Shown piece after piece: positions 41,864-50,587 of a stretch of DNA of 62,594 bases. The number at the start of each line of letters is the position of its first letter. Position 1 is the first letter of the stretch. The notes below the pieces were generated by a model. That model had not been told where the DNA came from. It did not search any database and saw only the letters and a program-made list of their open reading frames with translations. A program made the translations under genes and the position numbers. The stretch is taken from NCBI GenBank assembly GCA_934454845.1, contig CAKSGV010000011.1:1-62594 (forward strand), in the 5' to 3' direction. The stretch is from an uncultured Eubacteriales bacterium (GTDB taxonomy: Bacteria; Bacillota; Clostridia; Oscillospirales; Acutalibacteraceae).

Positions 41864-42071
41864 TGAACTGAAAATTGCTCTTCTTGATAAAACGCCGGTT
41901 TCGGCACAGATAAGTATTTCCGCAGGACATAAAGAAAAAATTGATTTTATATGTGTAAATACAATTATATCAAAAAATGAAAACGGAAAATTTGTAACTT
42001 TTGCAGATCTTCTTGATAAGAACGGAATCAGCGTTGTAAGAGTACCTGCAGAGGATGTAAAAAGGAGATAA
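41853..42071 (+). CDS. Small phage protein, unknown
   Basis: 72 aa, beginning NYDELKIALLDKTPVSAQIS, mixed beta-type. AGAAAGGAAA upstream; ends 1 bp before the next gene. Not recognised. Confidence 0.6.
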   Translation: MNYDELKIALLDKTPVSAQISISAGHKEKIDFICVNTIISKNENGKFVTFADLLDKNGISVVRVPAEDVKRR

Positions 42072-42072
42072 C

Positions 42073-42798
42073 ATGGGAAGACCTGTTAAAAAAGGTCTTG
42101 ATTATTTTCCGCTTGACGTTCGAATGGACGATAACATAAAACTGATCGAAGCAGAATACGGTTTGCTTGGATTTGCAGTAATAATTAAACTTTATCAGAA
42201 AATTTATGAAAACGGTTATTATTGCGACTGGACATACGAGGTGGCTTTATTGTTTGCGCGCGAAATAGGCGCAGGTGGTAATTTTGTTTCGGAGATAATA
42301 CAGGCTGCGATCAGACGAGGTATTTTCGATAAAAAAATGTTTAACAAGTATCATATCCTTACGAGTAAAGGAATTCAAAAAAGATACTTGACGGTTTGCA
42401 AACGCCGTAAAGATTTTGAAGTCGACAATAGATACCTCTTAATAAGTATACCTATTGCGGAGGATAATGCAGACAAAAACGGAATAAATGTAAACGAAAA
42501 CTCAATAAATGTAGGCAATAATACACAAAGTAAAGAAAAGAAAAGTAAAGTATATATAAGTAGTTGTAATAATATAAATATTCCTACTCTTAAGGAAGTC
42601 AAACTTTACTTTGAACAACAACAACTTAAAGGGAATCCCGAAACATTTTATAACTTTAATAAAGGTAACAACTGGAAGCACAGGGCTAAATGGCAAGAGT
42701 GTGCCAAAAGATGGTCTGTGCTTGAAAAGGAAAATCAAAACAGTTTTGCAGCGTATGATCTTTCAGCATTTGAAAAAATGCTTGATGAGGATAGATAG
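42073..42798 (+). CDS. Phage replication initiator-like protein (Lin1244/Lin1753 N-terminal domain)
   Basis: 241 aa. The N-terminal 100 residues (KKGLDYFPLDVRMDDNIKLI, AEYGLLGFAVIIKLYQKIYE, NGYYCDW) are the Lin1244/Lin1753-type winged-helix domain of phage replisome organisers. A polar linker rich in Asn follows (NENSINVGNNTQS), then a conserved C-terminal piece (YNFNKGNNWKHRAKWQECAK). It should bind the phage origin or recruit the host helicase. AAAAGGAGAT precedes the ATG. Confidence 0.85.
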   Translation: MGRPVKKGLDYFPLDVRMDDNIKLIEAEYGLLGFAVIIKLYQKIYENGYYCDWTYEVALLFAREIGAGGNFVSEIIQAAIRRGIFDKKMFNKYHILTSKGIQKRYLTVCKRRKDFEVDNRYLLISIPIAEDNADKNGINVNENSINVGNNTQSKEKKSKVYISSCNNINIPTLKEVKLYFEQQQLKGNPETFYNFNKGNNWKHRAKWQECAKRWSVLEKENQNSFAAYDLSAFEKMLDEDR

Positions 42799-42808
42799 GA
42801 GAAAAAAT

Positions 42809-43270
42809 GTGATAACTTTTACAGTTTACGGAAAACCCCAGAGTAAAGCACGCGCGAGAACTGTAAGAAACCGTTTTACAGGGAAAGTACATAGTTTTAC
42901 TCCGGGTAAAACTTCCGAGTATGAGAATTTAATAAGATATGCTTACCATAAGCAGGGCGGTAAAATAACGGAAGGTCCGCTCAGCGTGTCCATTGTCGCT
43001 TTTGTGCCGATACCTGCAAGTTTTAATAAAAAGCAAAAAGCGGCGGCCATTGCCGGCGAGCTTTTCCCCGAGGTCAAGCCTGACAATGATAATATAGAAA
43101 AAATCGTCTTTGACGCATTAAACGGTATTGCCTACAAGGATGATAGTCAGATTGTAAACAGTTCAACGGTTAAAAAATTTGATTCTGATCCACGCATTGA
43201 AGTCACTGTTCGCAGACTTCCGACCGATTGGAGAAAAGTCGACGGAAAATATAAGGAGATTAGCTTATGA
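42809..43270 (+). CDS. rusA: RusA-family Holliday junction resolvase
   Basis: 153 aa starting at GTG 42809 with AGGAGA 6 nt upstream; the longer in-frame opening overlaps the previous gene and is not needed. Motifs: TVYGKPQSKARARTV, and the metal-binding KPDNDNIEKIVFDALNGIAY followed by KDDSQI, with acidic residues of the RusA active site. It cleaves four-way junctions to free replicating phage DNA for packaging. Confidence 0.93.
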   Translation: MITFTVYGKPQSKARARTVRNRFTGKVHSFTPGKTSEYENLIRYAYHKQGGKITEGPLSVSIVAFVPIPASFNKKQKAAAIAGELFPEVKPDNDNIEKIVFDALNGIAYKDDSQIVNSSTVKKFDSDPRIEVTVRRLPTDWRKVDGKYKEISL

Positions 43271-43458
43271 AACAAAAAATCAGTGTAATTATCAAAGAAC
43301 CGGATAAAAAGCCGAGGCATGTATATATCAGCAATACACTTGAAAATCTTCAAAAGATCGTAGGCGGATATATTGAAACAGTTGCGCATGGATTCAATTT
43401 CAACCCGCACGAAATACCAGGGCTTTATGAAAGATGTACTAAGGAGGTATGGAATTAA
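43267..43458 (+). CDS. DUF3846-like small protein (short form)
   Basis: 63 aa: IKEPDKKPRHVYISNTLENL followed by QKIVGGYIETVAHG resembles the first part of DUF3846 proteins of phages and conjugative elements, which are usually around 100 residues or more. Here the end (FNFNPHEIPGLYERCTKEVW) is different or truncated. Function unknown. Confidence 0.55.
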   Translation: MKQKISVIIKEPDKKPRHVYISNTLENLQKIVGGYIETVAHGFNFNPHEIPGLYERCTKEVWN

Positions 43459-43460
43459 TT

Positions 43461-43817
43461 ATGAATAATTTACTTATACACAATGTGGAAGAAAAACTGA
43501 AAAAAGAATTTAAGTCCGAAGACCCAAACGATCCCGCAACAATGATACAAAAAAAGGTTTGCGAAGCGCTTATTTGTTTTTGCAAACAAAGCAAAAACCT
43601 TGCAGAGCAGATAATATCTTCGGATAAAAAGTTTTATGATTGCTGTAAAGAAATACTCAAAGATACAAAATCAGCTCGGTATATATCGGATTTTGATGCA
43701 TACGACCGCGCTGTAAAATTTTACTTTCCGTCCGCAATTATAGAGTTCAAGATGAACATAAAATCCGAAAATACTGACGGAACGGAAAGTATTTCATTGC
43801 TTGATTTACTGGGGTGA
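43461..43817 (+). CDS. PcfK-like protein
   Basis: 118 aa from ATG 43461. The sequence (NPEEKL-type VEEKLKKEFKSEDPNDP, MIQKKVCEALICFCKQSKNL, YDRAVKFYFPSAIIEFKM) matches the PcfK family, known from conjugative plasmid pCF10 and common in gut phages and ICEs beside PcfJ. ATG 43449 is also possible but lies only 1 nt from AAGGAGG. Function unknown; pairs here with a PcfJ gene. Confidence 0.75.
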   Translation: MNNLLIHNVEEKLKKEFKSEDPNDPATMIQKKVCEALICFCKQSKNLAEQIISSDKKFYDCCKEILKDTKSARYISDFDAYDRAVKFYFPSAIIEFKMNIKSENTDGTESISLLDLLG

Positions 43818-43822
43818 GCGGA

Positions 43823-44344
43823 ATGTTGGCATATAAAGCTTTCGGTAAAGGGCTCATTTGCAGAGGATATAAATTTAAAGCAGGAATAACATCAACAACC
43901 GAAGAGGCTAACTGTGTAAGAAACGGTTTTCACGCTGCCGAAGATCCGTTAGATATGTTTACATACTATCCGAATACAGAAACCTCGGAATACTGGATTG
44001 TAAAGCTTGGCGGTGATATGCACGAAGACGGCAACGACAGTAAGATTGCTTGCACGGAGCTTACGCCTGTCAGAAGGCTTAAGCCCGAAGAGATTGCCGC
44101 CGCCGCATTACTGTATATAAAAAAACACCCGCAGCGCACACATCGAAAAGAGTTTTCGTGCAAATGGTTTAAAGCGGCATATGGCAGCAGTCCCGAACTC
44201 AGCGGCAATAAAGGTCAATTTCTCGCTTTTGCAGTTAAGTACAAAAACGATATCCGATTAAGCATATTCCGAATTGACGGACGAAAATACAAAGATGGGG
44301 TTTTATATAACGCCTATGGGGAAGAAGTGTGTAAAAATGAATGA
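43823..44344 (+). CDS. DUF7666-like protein
   Basis: 173 aa. The N-terminal half (YKAFGKGLICRGYKFKAGIT, CVRNGFHAAEDPLDMFTYYP, YWIVKLGGDMHEDGNDSKIA) follows a pattern I recall for a phage domain of unknown function (DUF7666), where a GFHxxxxPLD motif is conserved. It lies between pcfK and pcfJ with overlaps on both sides. No role is known. Confidence 0.65.
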   Translation: MLAYKAFGKGLICRGYKFKAGITSTTEEANCVRNGFHAAEDPLDMFTYYPNTETSEYWIVKLGGDMHEDGNDSKIACTELTPVRRLKPEEIAAAALLYIKKHPQRTHRKEFSCKWFKAAYGSSPELSGNKGQFLAFAVKYKNDIRLSIFRIDGRKYKDGVLYNAYGEEVCKNE

Positions 44345-46127
44345 ACAAAACGAATTTAAAGATATGCCGCCGCTTTCGGATGAAGCACGCGAATATATGG
44401 AGAAAGGCTTTCGCCCCTATCTTATATATAAAACGGTTGAAGGTGTCGGCAAGACAAAAAGATTTACCTGTACGGCCTGCGGCAAAACCTTTAAAAGCGG
44501 AAACACCGTGAAAGAAAGAACTGTGACACCTGAAATGCGTGCATTATGGTCCGCGAAACATAAAGAAGCATACAAATGCCCGTACTGCGGTGTCGAAGCT
44601 ACAGCAATAAATTCCCGAATATTGAACACTCGAAATCTTGAAGAGGAAAAATGCACCTGTATTTTTCTTAAAAACGGCCGCGACGATGTGTGGATAAGGT
44701 GCTTTAGCCGTCTCAGAACTTACGAAGGCACAAAATATACTTACAGTTTTCAGGAATGGATGAGATACCGTTTGCGCCCCGGCAAAGCGGAATTTTGGGA
44801 GTTGTATAACGGCGGATGGAACAAAGGAAATTTCAGAGAAGCTTTTACTTGGAACTTTGGGATTAATCACGAAAGTCATGATTACGAAGTTTACGGCGAC
44901 AATTTTACGCTTGAAGATACTTTTTTGAAATATCACTCGTTTAAATATTACGAAGGAGTTTATGCCGTAAATTTGCCGGCAATTAAATATTTGTGCTGGT
45001 ATGCTATACATCCGCAAATAGAAATACTTTCAAAGCTCGGATTATTTGACGTATTAAACGAAATGATATTCAGAAACACGGACGATAAATCGATTTTGAA
45101 TTGGCAAGCAAAAAAGCCGTGGGAGCTTTTCGGACTGCCGAAGCAGCTTTACGATATTTGGCGAAGTGAGTATTACGGTGAGATCGATGTATTAAAGATT
45201 TTCAAGGCGCTCCGCGGCACCTCGGCAAAAGATTTTATATTATCAGCCGATGTATTAGAACATACCGGGCAGAAATTAAAAGAAGCAAAGAAACTGATAT
45301 CACTGTCACGCAAATTGAATTTCAATGTAAAAGACGCAATTAAATATTGTGTAAAGAGCGGCGAACACATTGCCAAAAAGAAAAATACCCGTTATTTTCG
45401 AGACTATACACGGGAAGCATTTGAAATGTGGCTCGATTATCTTGATATGGCTAAATCGGCAGGAAGTATTAAAACGGTTTCGGTATTTCCGTCAAATCTT
45501 AAAGCCGCACATGACAGTTTTTTAATCGCCGCAAATTATGCGAAAGAAAAAAAGAATTTAGAAAAGCTAAAGCGCGAAGCTGTTGCGGTCGCTGCGTCGA
45601 TAATCAAAAAATTCCCGAAAGTAGAAAAAATCTATAAAGGCATTAAAAATAAGTATTCGTACTCAAACGACAAATACACAATTATAGTTCCTGACGGAAT
45701 TACGGATATAGTGCTCGACGGTATGCTGCTCGGCCACTGTACCTATCGGACGGACAGATATTACGACCGCATAAGCACAAACGAATCATATATAGTTTTT
45801 CTTCGCAAGACTTCTGATATAGAAATGCCGTGGTACACGCTTGAAATAGAACCGGGCGGAACTATAAGGCAAAAGCGCACAACCGGAGATAATCAGTTTG
45901 AAGATCTCGACGAGGCAATGCCATTTTTACTTGAATGGCAGAGTGTCGTTGCAGGCAGGTTAAACAAATCCGACCGCATTAAAGCTCAAAAATCCAAAGT
46001 ATTGCGCATCGAAGGTTTTGAAGAATTGCGCAGGACAAAGAAAAAAATCAATTACGGTGAATTGCAAGGTACATTGCTTGTAGAGGCTTTGGAAAAAGAC
46101 CTTATGGAAGCAGAAAAATTAGCTTAA
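44337..46127 (+). CDS. PcfJ-domain protein
   Basis: 596 aa from ATG 44337, which overlaps the previous stop. Zinc-ribbon-like CTACGK ... CPYCGVEA near residues 40-85; the PcfJ-type C-terminal half contains YTIIVPDGITDIVLDGMLLG, HCTYRTDRYYDRI and PWYTLEIEPGGTIRQKRTTG, then a basic end. PcfJ proteins occur in conjugative elements and phages with PcfK; their biochemical activity is unknown. The pair sits at the end of the early region. Confidence 0.82.
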   Translation: MNEQNEFKDMPPLSDEAREYMEKGFRPYLIYKTVEGVGKTKRFTCTACGKTFKSGNTVKERTVTPEMRALWSAKHKEAYKCPYCGVEATAINSRILNTRNLEEEKCTCIFLKNGRDDVWIRCFSRLRTYEGTKYTYSFQEWMRYRLRPGKAEFWELYNGGWNKGNFREAFTWNFGINHESHDYEVYGDNFTLEDTFLKYHSFKYYEGVYAVNLPAIKYLCWYAIHPQIEILSKLGLFDVLNEMIFRNTDDKSILNWQAKKPWELFGLPKQLYDIWRSEYYGEIDVLKIFKALRGTSAKDFILSADVLEHTGQKLKEAKKLISLSRKLNFNVKDAIKYCVKSGEHIAKKKNTRYFRDYTREAFEMWLDYLDMAKSAGSIKTVSVFPSNLKAAHDSFLIAANYAKEKKNLEKLKREAVAVAASIIKKFPKVEKIYKGIKNKYSYSNDKYTIIVPDGITDIVLDGMLLGHCTYRTDRYYDRISTNESYIVFLRKTSDIEMPWYTLEIEPGGTIRQKRTTGDNQFEDLDEAMPFLLEWQSVVAGRLNKSDRIKAQKSKVLRIEGFEELRRTKKKINYGELQGTLLVEALEKDLMEAEKLA

Positions 46128-46140
46128 AGGAGAAAGCATT

Positions 46141-47136
46141 ATGAACGAAATAACAAAAACAAATAAAGACAAAGCTTACGAGCTTAACAGCAGGATATTA
46201 GCCTGCGCTAATGCGGCGTATGCGAGCCTTATGGAATCGGCAAAGCTTTTAAAGGAAATGAGAGACACAAAGCTGTATATCGAAATGGGCTATGAAAAAT
46301 TTGAGGATTATACCGTAGCAGAACTTGGTATTCACGAAAGGCAGGCATACACATATATAAAACCTTATGAGGAACTTGGAGAGCGGTTTTTGCAGTCAAA
46401 TGCAAACCTCGGCATAACAAAGCTTGCCCTTATAGCTCAACTGCCGTCCATTGACCGCGACGAATTTGTCGAGAACAACAACCTTGCCGGTATGACTGTC
46501 GAGCAAGTAAAACAGCTTATTAAGGATAACGACGCTAAAGGCAAACAGTTGGATATGTTTGCCGATGAGCGCGACACAGCTAAAGAGGAACGCGACGAAG
46601 CATTGCAGGACGCCGAAAAAGCTAAAAAACGAATAGCCGAGCTTGAAAAGGAACTTGAAGCCGAGAAAAACAAACCAGTGCTTGCAGCAGTTAGTGAACC
46701 CGATCCTACCGAGATAAAAAAGATAAAGGACGAAGCTATGGCAAAGGCTAAAAAGACGGCTGACAAAGAATTAAAAGCCGTAAAAAAAGAGCTTGAAGAA
46801 AAACATAAAAAAGAACTTGCCGACGCCGGCGAAAAAGCAAAAGCCGACGCGCAAAAAGCAATAGAGGAATACAAGAAAAAACTTTCCGATATAGATACCG
46901 AAAAATCAGAAGCTATTAAGCGCGCAGAACTGCTTGAAAAGCAAATGGCAGTTTCCTCTTCGGCCGAAACAATTAAATTTAAGTTTTACTTTGACGCACT
47001 TAACGCCGATTTTAAAAAAATAATTGAGAGCCTTAAACAGATAGCCGAAAAGGATCCTGAAGCAGGCAAAAAATATAAAACAGCTTGTTTTAGTGCAATC
47101 GATATTATACGGCATACCTTAGAGGAAACAAAATGA
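46141..47136 (+). CDS. DUF3102-like coiled-coil protein
   Basis: 331 aa. The N-terminal 130 residues (LLKEMRDTKLYIEMGYEKFE, HERQAYTYIKPYEELGERFL, LGITKLALIAQLP) resemble DUF3102/ParB-like helical phage proteins. Residues about 140-270 form a long Lys/Glu/Ala coiled coil. The C-terminal 60 residues are helical. DNA-binding or partition-type function is possible, not shown. Confidence 0.7.
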   Translation: MNEITKTNKDKAYELNSRILACANAAYASLMESAKLLKEMRDTKLYIEMGYEKFEDYTVAELGIHERQAYTYIKPYEELGERFLQSNANLGITKLALIAQLPSIDRDEFVENNNLAGMTVEQVKQLIKDNDAKGKQLDMFADERDTAKEERDEALQDAEKAKKRIAELEKELEAEKNKPVLAAVSEPDPTEIKKIKDEAMAKAKKTADKELKAVKKELEEKHKKELADAGEKAKADAQKAIEEYKKKLSDIDTEKSEAIKRAELLEKQMAVSSSAETIKFKFYFDALNADFKKIIESLKQIAEKDPEAGKKYKTACFSAIDIIRHTLEETK

Positions 47137-47269
47137 ATAATAACGAGGTATACAAAAAGATAACTATAACGGGTGTTGGGATTGCAAAATCGAAAAACCT
47201 CCGCAATTGTGGTGTTATGTAGAAAAAATTATAAATATGCAAAAGAGCTTAATTTGTAAGGAAGGTTGA
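47133..47269 (+). pseudogene. Small phage ORF broken by a frameshift at an A-tract
   Basis: ATG 47133 overlaps the preceding stop and reads MNNNEVYKK, then the frame changes sense at AAAAAG. The +2 frame continues as DNYNGCWDCKIEKPPQLWCY and VEKIINMQKSLICKEG to a stop at 47269, a Cys/Trp-rich small protein. One extra A would join them into 45 aa. As written the frame stops after 29 codons. Confidence 0.4.
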
Positions 47270-47288
47270 ATAATGGGAAAGAGAGGGT

Positions 47289-47546
47289 ATGAATCAATAT
47301 TTTTGTGAAATCTGCGGAAGCGTAATTTACAGTGTGGGTAAGAAACGAAATATTAAATGCGAATCCTGTATGCGCAAAGCAAGATCCAAAAAAGCGAGAG
47401 AGCAGACAAACAGCCCGTATTTTAAGAGGAAATTTGATAATTCGGGAATACATTCAGCAATTTGTGAGCTCGAGCTTTATAACAAAGAACATAATACTAA
47501 CTACACTTACGGAAAATACAAAGCATTAATGCAAAAAAAGAAATAA
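47289..47546 (+). CDS. Small zinc-finger-like phage protein
   Basis: 85 aa with an N-terminal CEIC ... CESC pair (residues 6-29) and a basic region (MRKARSKKAREQ). The C-terminus (HNTNYTYGKYKALMQKKK) resembles small proteins next to phage terminase genes. Last gene before the terminator that divides early and packaging modules. Confidence 0.65.
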   Translation: MNQYFCEICGSVIYSVGKKRNIKCESCMRKARSKKAREQTNSPYFKRKFDNSGIHSAICELELYNKEHNTNYTYGKYKALMQKKK

Positions 47547-47550
47547 CGGC

Positions 47551-47567
47551 TCCGCTATTTACTTTTA
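47551..47567 (+). repeat. Diverged partial copy of the late-region repeat
   Basis: Sixteen of 17 bases match the first half of the 34-bp repeat found at 52389 and 56434 (TCCGCTATT-T-ACTTTTA, with T for G in the -35-like box). It precedes the terminase gene. Confidence 0.5.
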
Positions 47568-47575
47568 GGTTTTTG

Positions 47576-47609
47576 GGACTACTATTAAATCAAATAGTAG
47601 TCCTTTTTT
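47576..47609 (+). terminator. Terminator before the terminase gene
   Basis: Stem GGACTACTATT/AATAGTAGTCC with a short loop, then TTTTTT. It separates early from late genes 14 bp before the terminase start, so late expression would need antitermination or a new promoter. Confidence 0.85.
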
Positions 47610-47622
47610 ATGGGGTGGTGAA

Positions 47623-49242
47623 ATGGCGAATGAGAAAAATCTTACTCACAAATTAACAGTGAATGATCAGAGAGCAGGCGGAAAGAAAAGCGGAGAAATC
47701 CGAAGAAGAAAACGCGATACTGCTAAGATTGTTGAAAAAATGCTCTGCAGTGAGCTTAATAAAAAAGATAAGGAAAAAGTCAAGGAAATATCAGGAGAGC
47801 TTGAAAAAGACGAAATGACGGTAAATGCGCTTATGATAGCAGGTCAGATAAAAGCTGCTATGTGCGGAAATGTCGGAGCGTTTCAAAATCTTCAAAGTTA
47901 TCTTGAAAGAAACAGCTCAAAAGATGATTTTGATTCGGATTATACAATTCCGATAACGGATATTACGGTGGATTTCCTCGAAACTTATAGGACCGTGCAT
48001 AAAATATTCGACGGTAAAAGTGATATACAGGAAATTATTTTAAAAGGCGGGCGCGGATCTATTAAATCAAATTTTTGGAGCGCTCTTGTAGAAGAAACGA
48101 TCAGGAATGATCCTCAAGCGCATTGCGTAGTTACAAGAAGGTATAAAACAGATTTAAGAAACTCTGTATATTCTCAATTTATGAAAACGATTACGAGACA
48201 TAATAAGTTAGAAGATTGGGAATTTACTACTTCACCTTTAATGGCAAAGTATAAAAAAACGGGTCAATGCGTTTTGTTTGTCGGAGCTGACAAGCCTTTG
48301 AGCTTAAAGTCATATAATCTTTCGTTTGGCTATATAAAACTCCTTATAAACGAGGAATGTGACGAAATGGCAGGTATTGAACAGCTGGATAACATTTACG
48401 ATACTTTCATCCGAGCTGACGCGCCGGCGATAAATATCAAGGTATTCAATCCGCCGAAGTCAGCTAACAATTTTATGAATGAGTATACAGCTTCAAAGGT
48501 AGGCGACAGACTTTCATACATTTCTCATAGTTATTACTATAATGTTCCTAAAGAATGGCTTGGAGAAAGATTCTTTCAGCGTGCGGAGTGGTTTAAAGAA
48601 CATAAACCGAAATATTACGCTAATAACTATTTGGGCGAAATTACCGGAACAGGCGGAGCAATATTCGAAAACCTTGAGCTCAGAAAAATAACCGATGATG
48701 AAATAAAAAGAATGTCTTATTTTTATTACGGTCTTGATTTTGGATATGAACATCCTCAAACTTTTATAAAATGTTTTTACGATTTCGAAACAGAAATACT
48801 TTATCCTGTAGAAGAGGTTTGTTCCAGGCGCTGTAAAAATTCAACTTTTGCTAATAAGATTAAAAAATATAAAAATGTTGAAATTATAGCAGATAGTGCA
48901 AGACCTGATAATATTTCCGAAATGAATGAATGGGGTTTTGATGTTGTCGGTGCAGTAAAACGCTGGGGAGCAAATAAAGGCCGCGACTATTGTTGGGAAT
49001 GGCTCAGGCAGTGCAATAAAATTGTTGTGGATCGTGAACGAACTCCACATTTGGCCGATGAAATGACAAAGCTCGAATTTGAACTTTTAAAAGACGGCAC
49101 TTTTTCAAGTGAGTACCCCAAACTCGGCGAGGACTGTGTTATGGCTTTGATTTATGCGCTTAATCGTGTTATCAAAGAAAGCAGGCGCGAGGATCTATAC
49201 GAAGATGAAGAATTGAACGAAGGAGAAGAAGATGAATATTAA
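47623..49242 (+). CDS. terL: Terminase large subunit with N-terminal small-subunit-like extension
   Basis: 539 aa. Residues 1-100 are basic and helical (DQRAGGKKSGEIRRRKRDTA; MIAGQIKAAMCGNVGAFQNL) and look like the DNA-recognition part of a small terminase. From about 115 the ATPase follows: Walker A-like ILKGGRGSIKS (142-149), Walker B LLINEECDEM, then the nuclease domain starting YYGLDFGYEHPQTF with later Asp residues (IIADSARPDN; GEDCVMAL). It cuts and pumps DNA into the prohead. No separate terS gene is seen next to it. Confidence 0.9.
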   Translation: MANEKNLTHKLTVNDQRAGGKKSGEIRRRKRDTAKIVEKMLCSELNKKDKEKVKEISGELEKDEMTVNALMIAGQIKAAMCGNVGAFQNLQSYLERNSSKDDFDSDYTIPITDITVDFLETYRTVHKIFDGKSDIQEIILKGGRGSIKSNFWSALVEETIRNDPQAHCVVTRRYKTDLRNSVYSQFMKTITRHNKLEDWEFTTSPLMAKYKKTGQCVLFVGADKPLSLKSYNLSFGYIKLLINEECDEMAGIEQLDNIYDTFIRADAPAINIKVFNPPKSANNFMNEYTASKVGDRLSYISHSYYYNVPKEWLGERFFQRAEWFKEHKPKYYANNYLGEITGTGGAIFENLELRKITDDEIKRMSYFYYGLDFGYEHPQTFIKCFYDFETEILYPVEEVCSRRCKNSTFANKIKKYKNVEIIADSARPDNISEMNEWGFDVVGAVKRWGANKGRDYCWEWLRQCNKIVVDRERTPHLADEMTKLEFELLKDGTFSSEYPKLGEDCVMALIYALNRVIKESRREDLYEDEELNEGEEDEY

Positions 49243-50587
49243 AGATTCAGTAAAAGGAATTATTGTAAAAATTGCACTTAAGCTCGGGCTCGAAGTAAAT
49301 GATACTGAAAACAGTACGATTACATATAAAGACAGCGGTTTTAATCCTCTTGCTATAGGTGCGGAGGTAGTCGCTAACATTGCTATCGATGATAGCGATA
49401 TTGTCATTGAAGGCGAAAGCGTTCGAGCAAAAGCAATAAGAAAAATAAAAGATTATTATCAAGAAGATATGCAATCGGCTGCAGCAGAAATCGCGTTAGC
49501 TACAGGAGGCTGTATTATCAGACCATTTTCTGACGGAGAAAACATAGGTGTAAATTTAATCGGAAACGATAATTTTATGATTACAGACGCAATCGGAAGA
49601 AATATTAAAGGTGTGATAATGCAGCTTAACGAATATATTTCAGAAAATGTTTGCTATAGACTTTTTGAAAGTCAGAGAATTGTACACAGTCCTTCGGGGA
49701 AGATTGTTGTGATTAAGCGCTTTGCTTTTAAAAACGGTAATGAAATAGACATTTCGCGTACGCGTTGGAAAGAATTTAAAACCGAGGAATACATTTTATC
49801 TGATCAACTGCTTTTCGGCTTTTACCGTTGCCCTACACTTAATCGCAGTAATTATAATTCGCCTAATGGTGTTCCGATAACTTTCGGAAGTGAAGAAATA
49901 GTTGATAATGTTAAAAAGAAATATCAACAGTATAATAAAGAATTTGATCGTAAAGAGGCAATTATATTTGCCAAACGAACAATGTTTAGAAAAGATGACG
50001 GAACCGCGCAGGGTAAAAAAGAGTATTCTTTAGCTGGGAAAACATTTGTTGTTACAAAAGCCGATCCTGATGATACTGTGGAATCATCTGTTAAGGAATA
50101 TTCGCCGAAAATATACGAATCAGAATGGAAGGCAGGATTAAATTTAAATCTTGCTATTCTTGAAATGTGCTGCGGTTTTTCGAGAGGGGTATTTACCGCA
50201 CCTGAAACCGCATTTGCGACTGCAACGGAAATGCACAATAGTCTTAAAAAGACTTTTGCATTTGTAAAGCGTTTCAGATCTTCCGTTGCATACGGAGATA
50301 AAATGCTTTTTAATGCCATTAGCATTATTATGACGCTAAACGGCTCGGTTCCATACGGAGAATTTAAAGTATCTCACGATTGGAGCTATGATTACATTGA
50401 ACAAACGGCAGAGAAATTTAATCAGCTTTTACAGGCCCACGCCGCCGGTTGTTTAAAGGATGAAGATCTTGTTTCGTGGGTAAAAGGTATTGACGAACAG
50501 GAAGCAAAAAGATACGTTCAGGAACTTAGAGCTTTTGCAGAGGATGATATAGCCGATGAACAATCTATTAAGCGAGAAATGGATTGA
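49232..50587 (+). CDS. Phage portal protein
   Basis: 451 aa. Position between terminase and MuF genes and internal features (GFNPLAIGAEVVANIAIDDS, a CG-rich ATGGCIIRPF strand, KKYQQYNKEFDRKEAIIFAK, TATEMHNSLKKTFAFVKRFR, VSWVKGIDEQEA) match SPP1/A118-type portals. Twelve copies form the DNA entry channel at the head vertex. It overlaps terL by 11 bp and the next gene by 32 bp. Confidence 0.88.
   Translation: MNIKDSVKGIIVKIALKLGLEVNDTENSTITYKDSGFNPLAIGAEVVANIAIDDSDIVIEGESVRAKAIRKIKDYYQEDMQSAAAEIALATGGCIIRPFSDGENIGVNLIGNDNFMITDAIGRNIKGVIMQLNEYISENVCYRLFESQRIVHSPSGKIVVIKRFAFKNGNEIDISRTRWKEFKTEEYILSDQLLFGFYRCPTLNRSNYNSPNGVPITFGSEEIVDNVKKKYQQYNKEFDRKEAIIFAKRTMFRKDDGTAQGKKEYSLAGKTFVVTKADPDDTVESSVKEYSPKIYESEWKAGLNLNLAILEMCCGFSRGVFTAPETAFATATEMHNSLKKTFAFVKRFRSSVAYGDKMLFNAISIIMTLNGSVPYGEFKVSHDWSYDYIEQTAEKFNQLLQAHAAGCLKDEDLVSWVKGIDEQEAKRYVQELRAFAEDDIADEQSIKREMD

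Noticed and set aside
42375..42602. Minus-strand frames over the replication initiator linker
   Set aside because: Low-complexity shadows of an Asn/Lys-rich linker.
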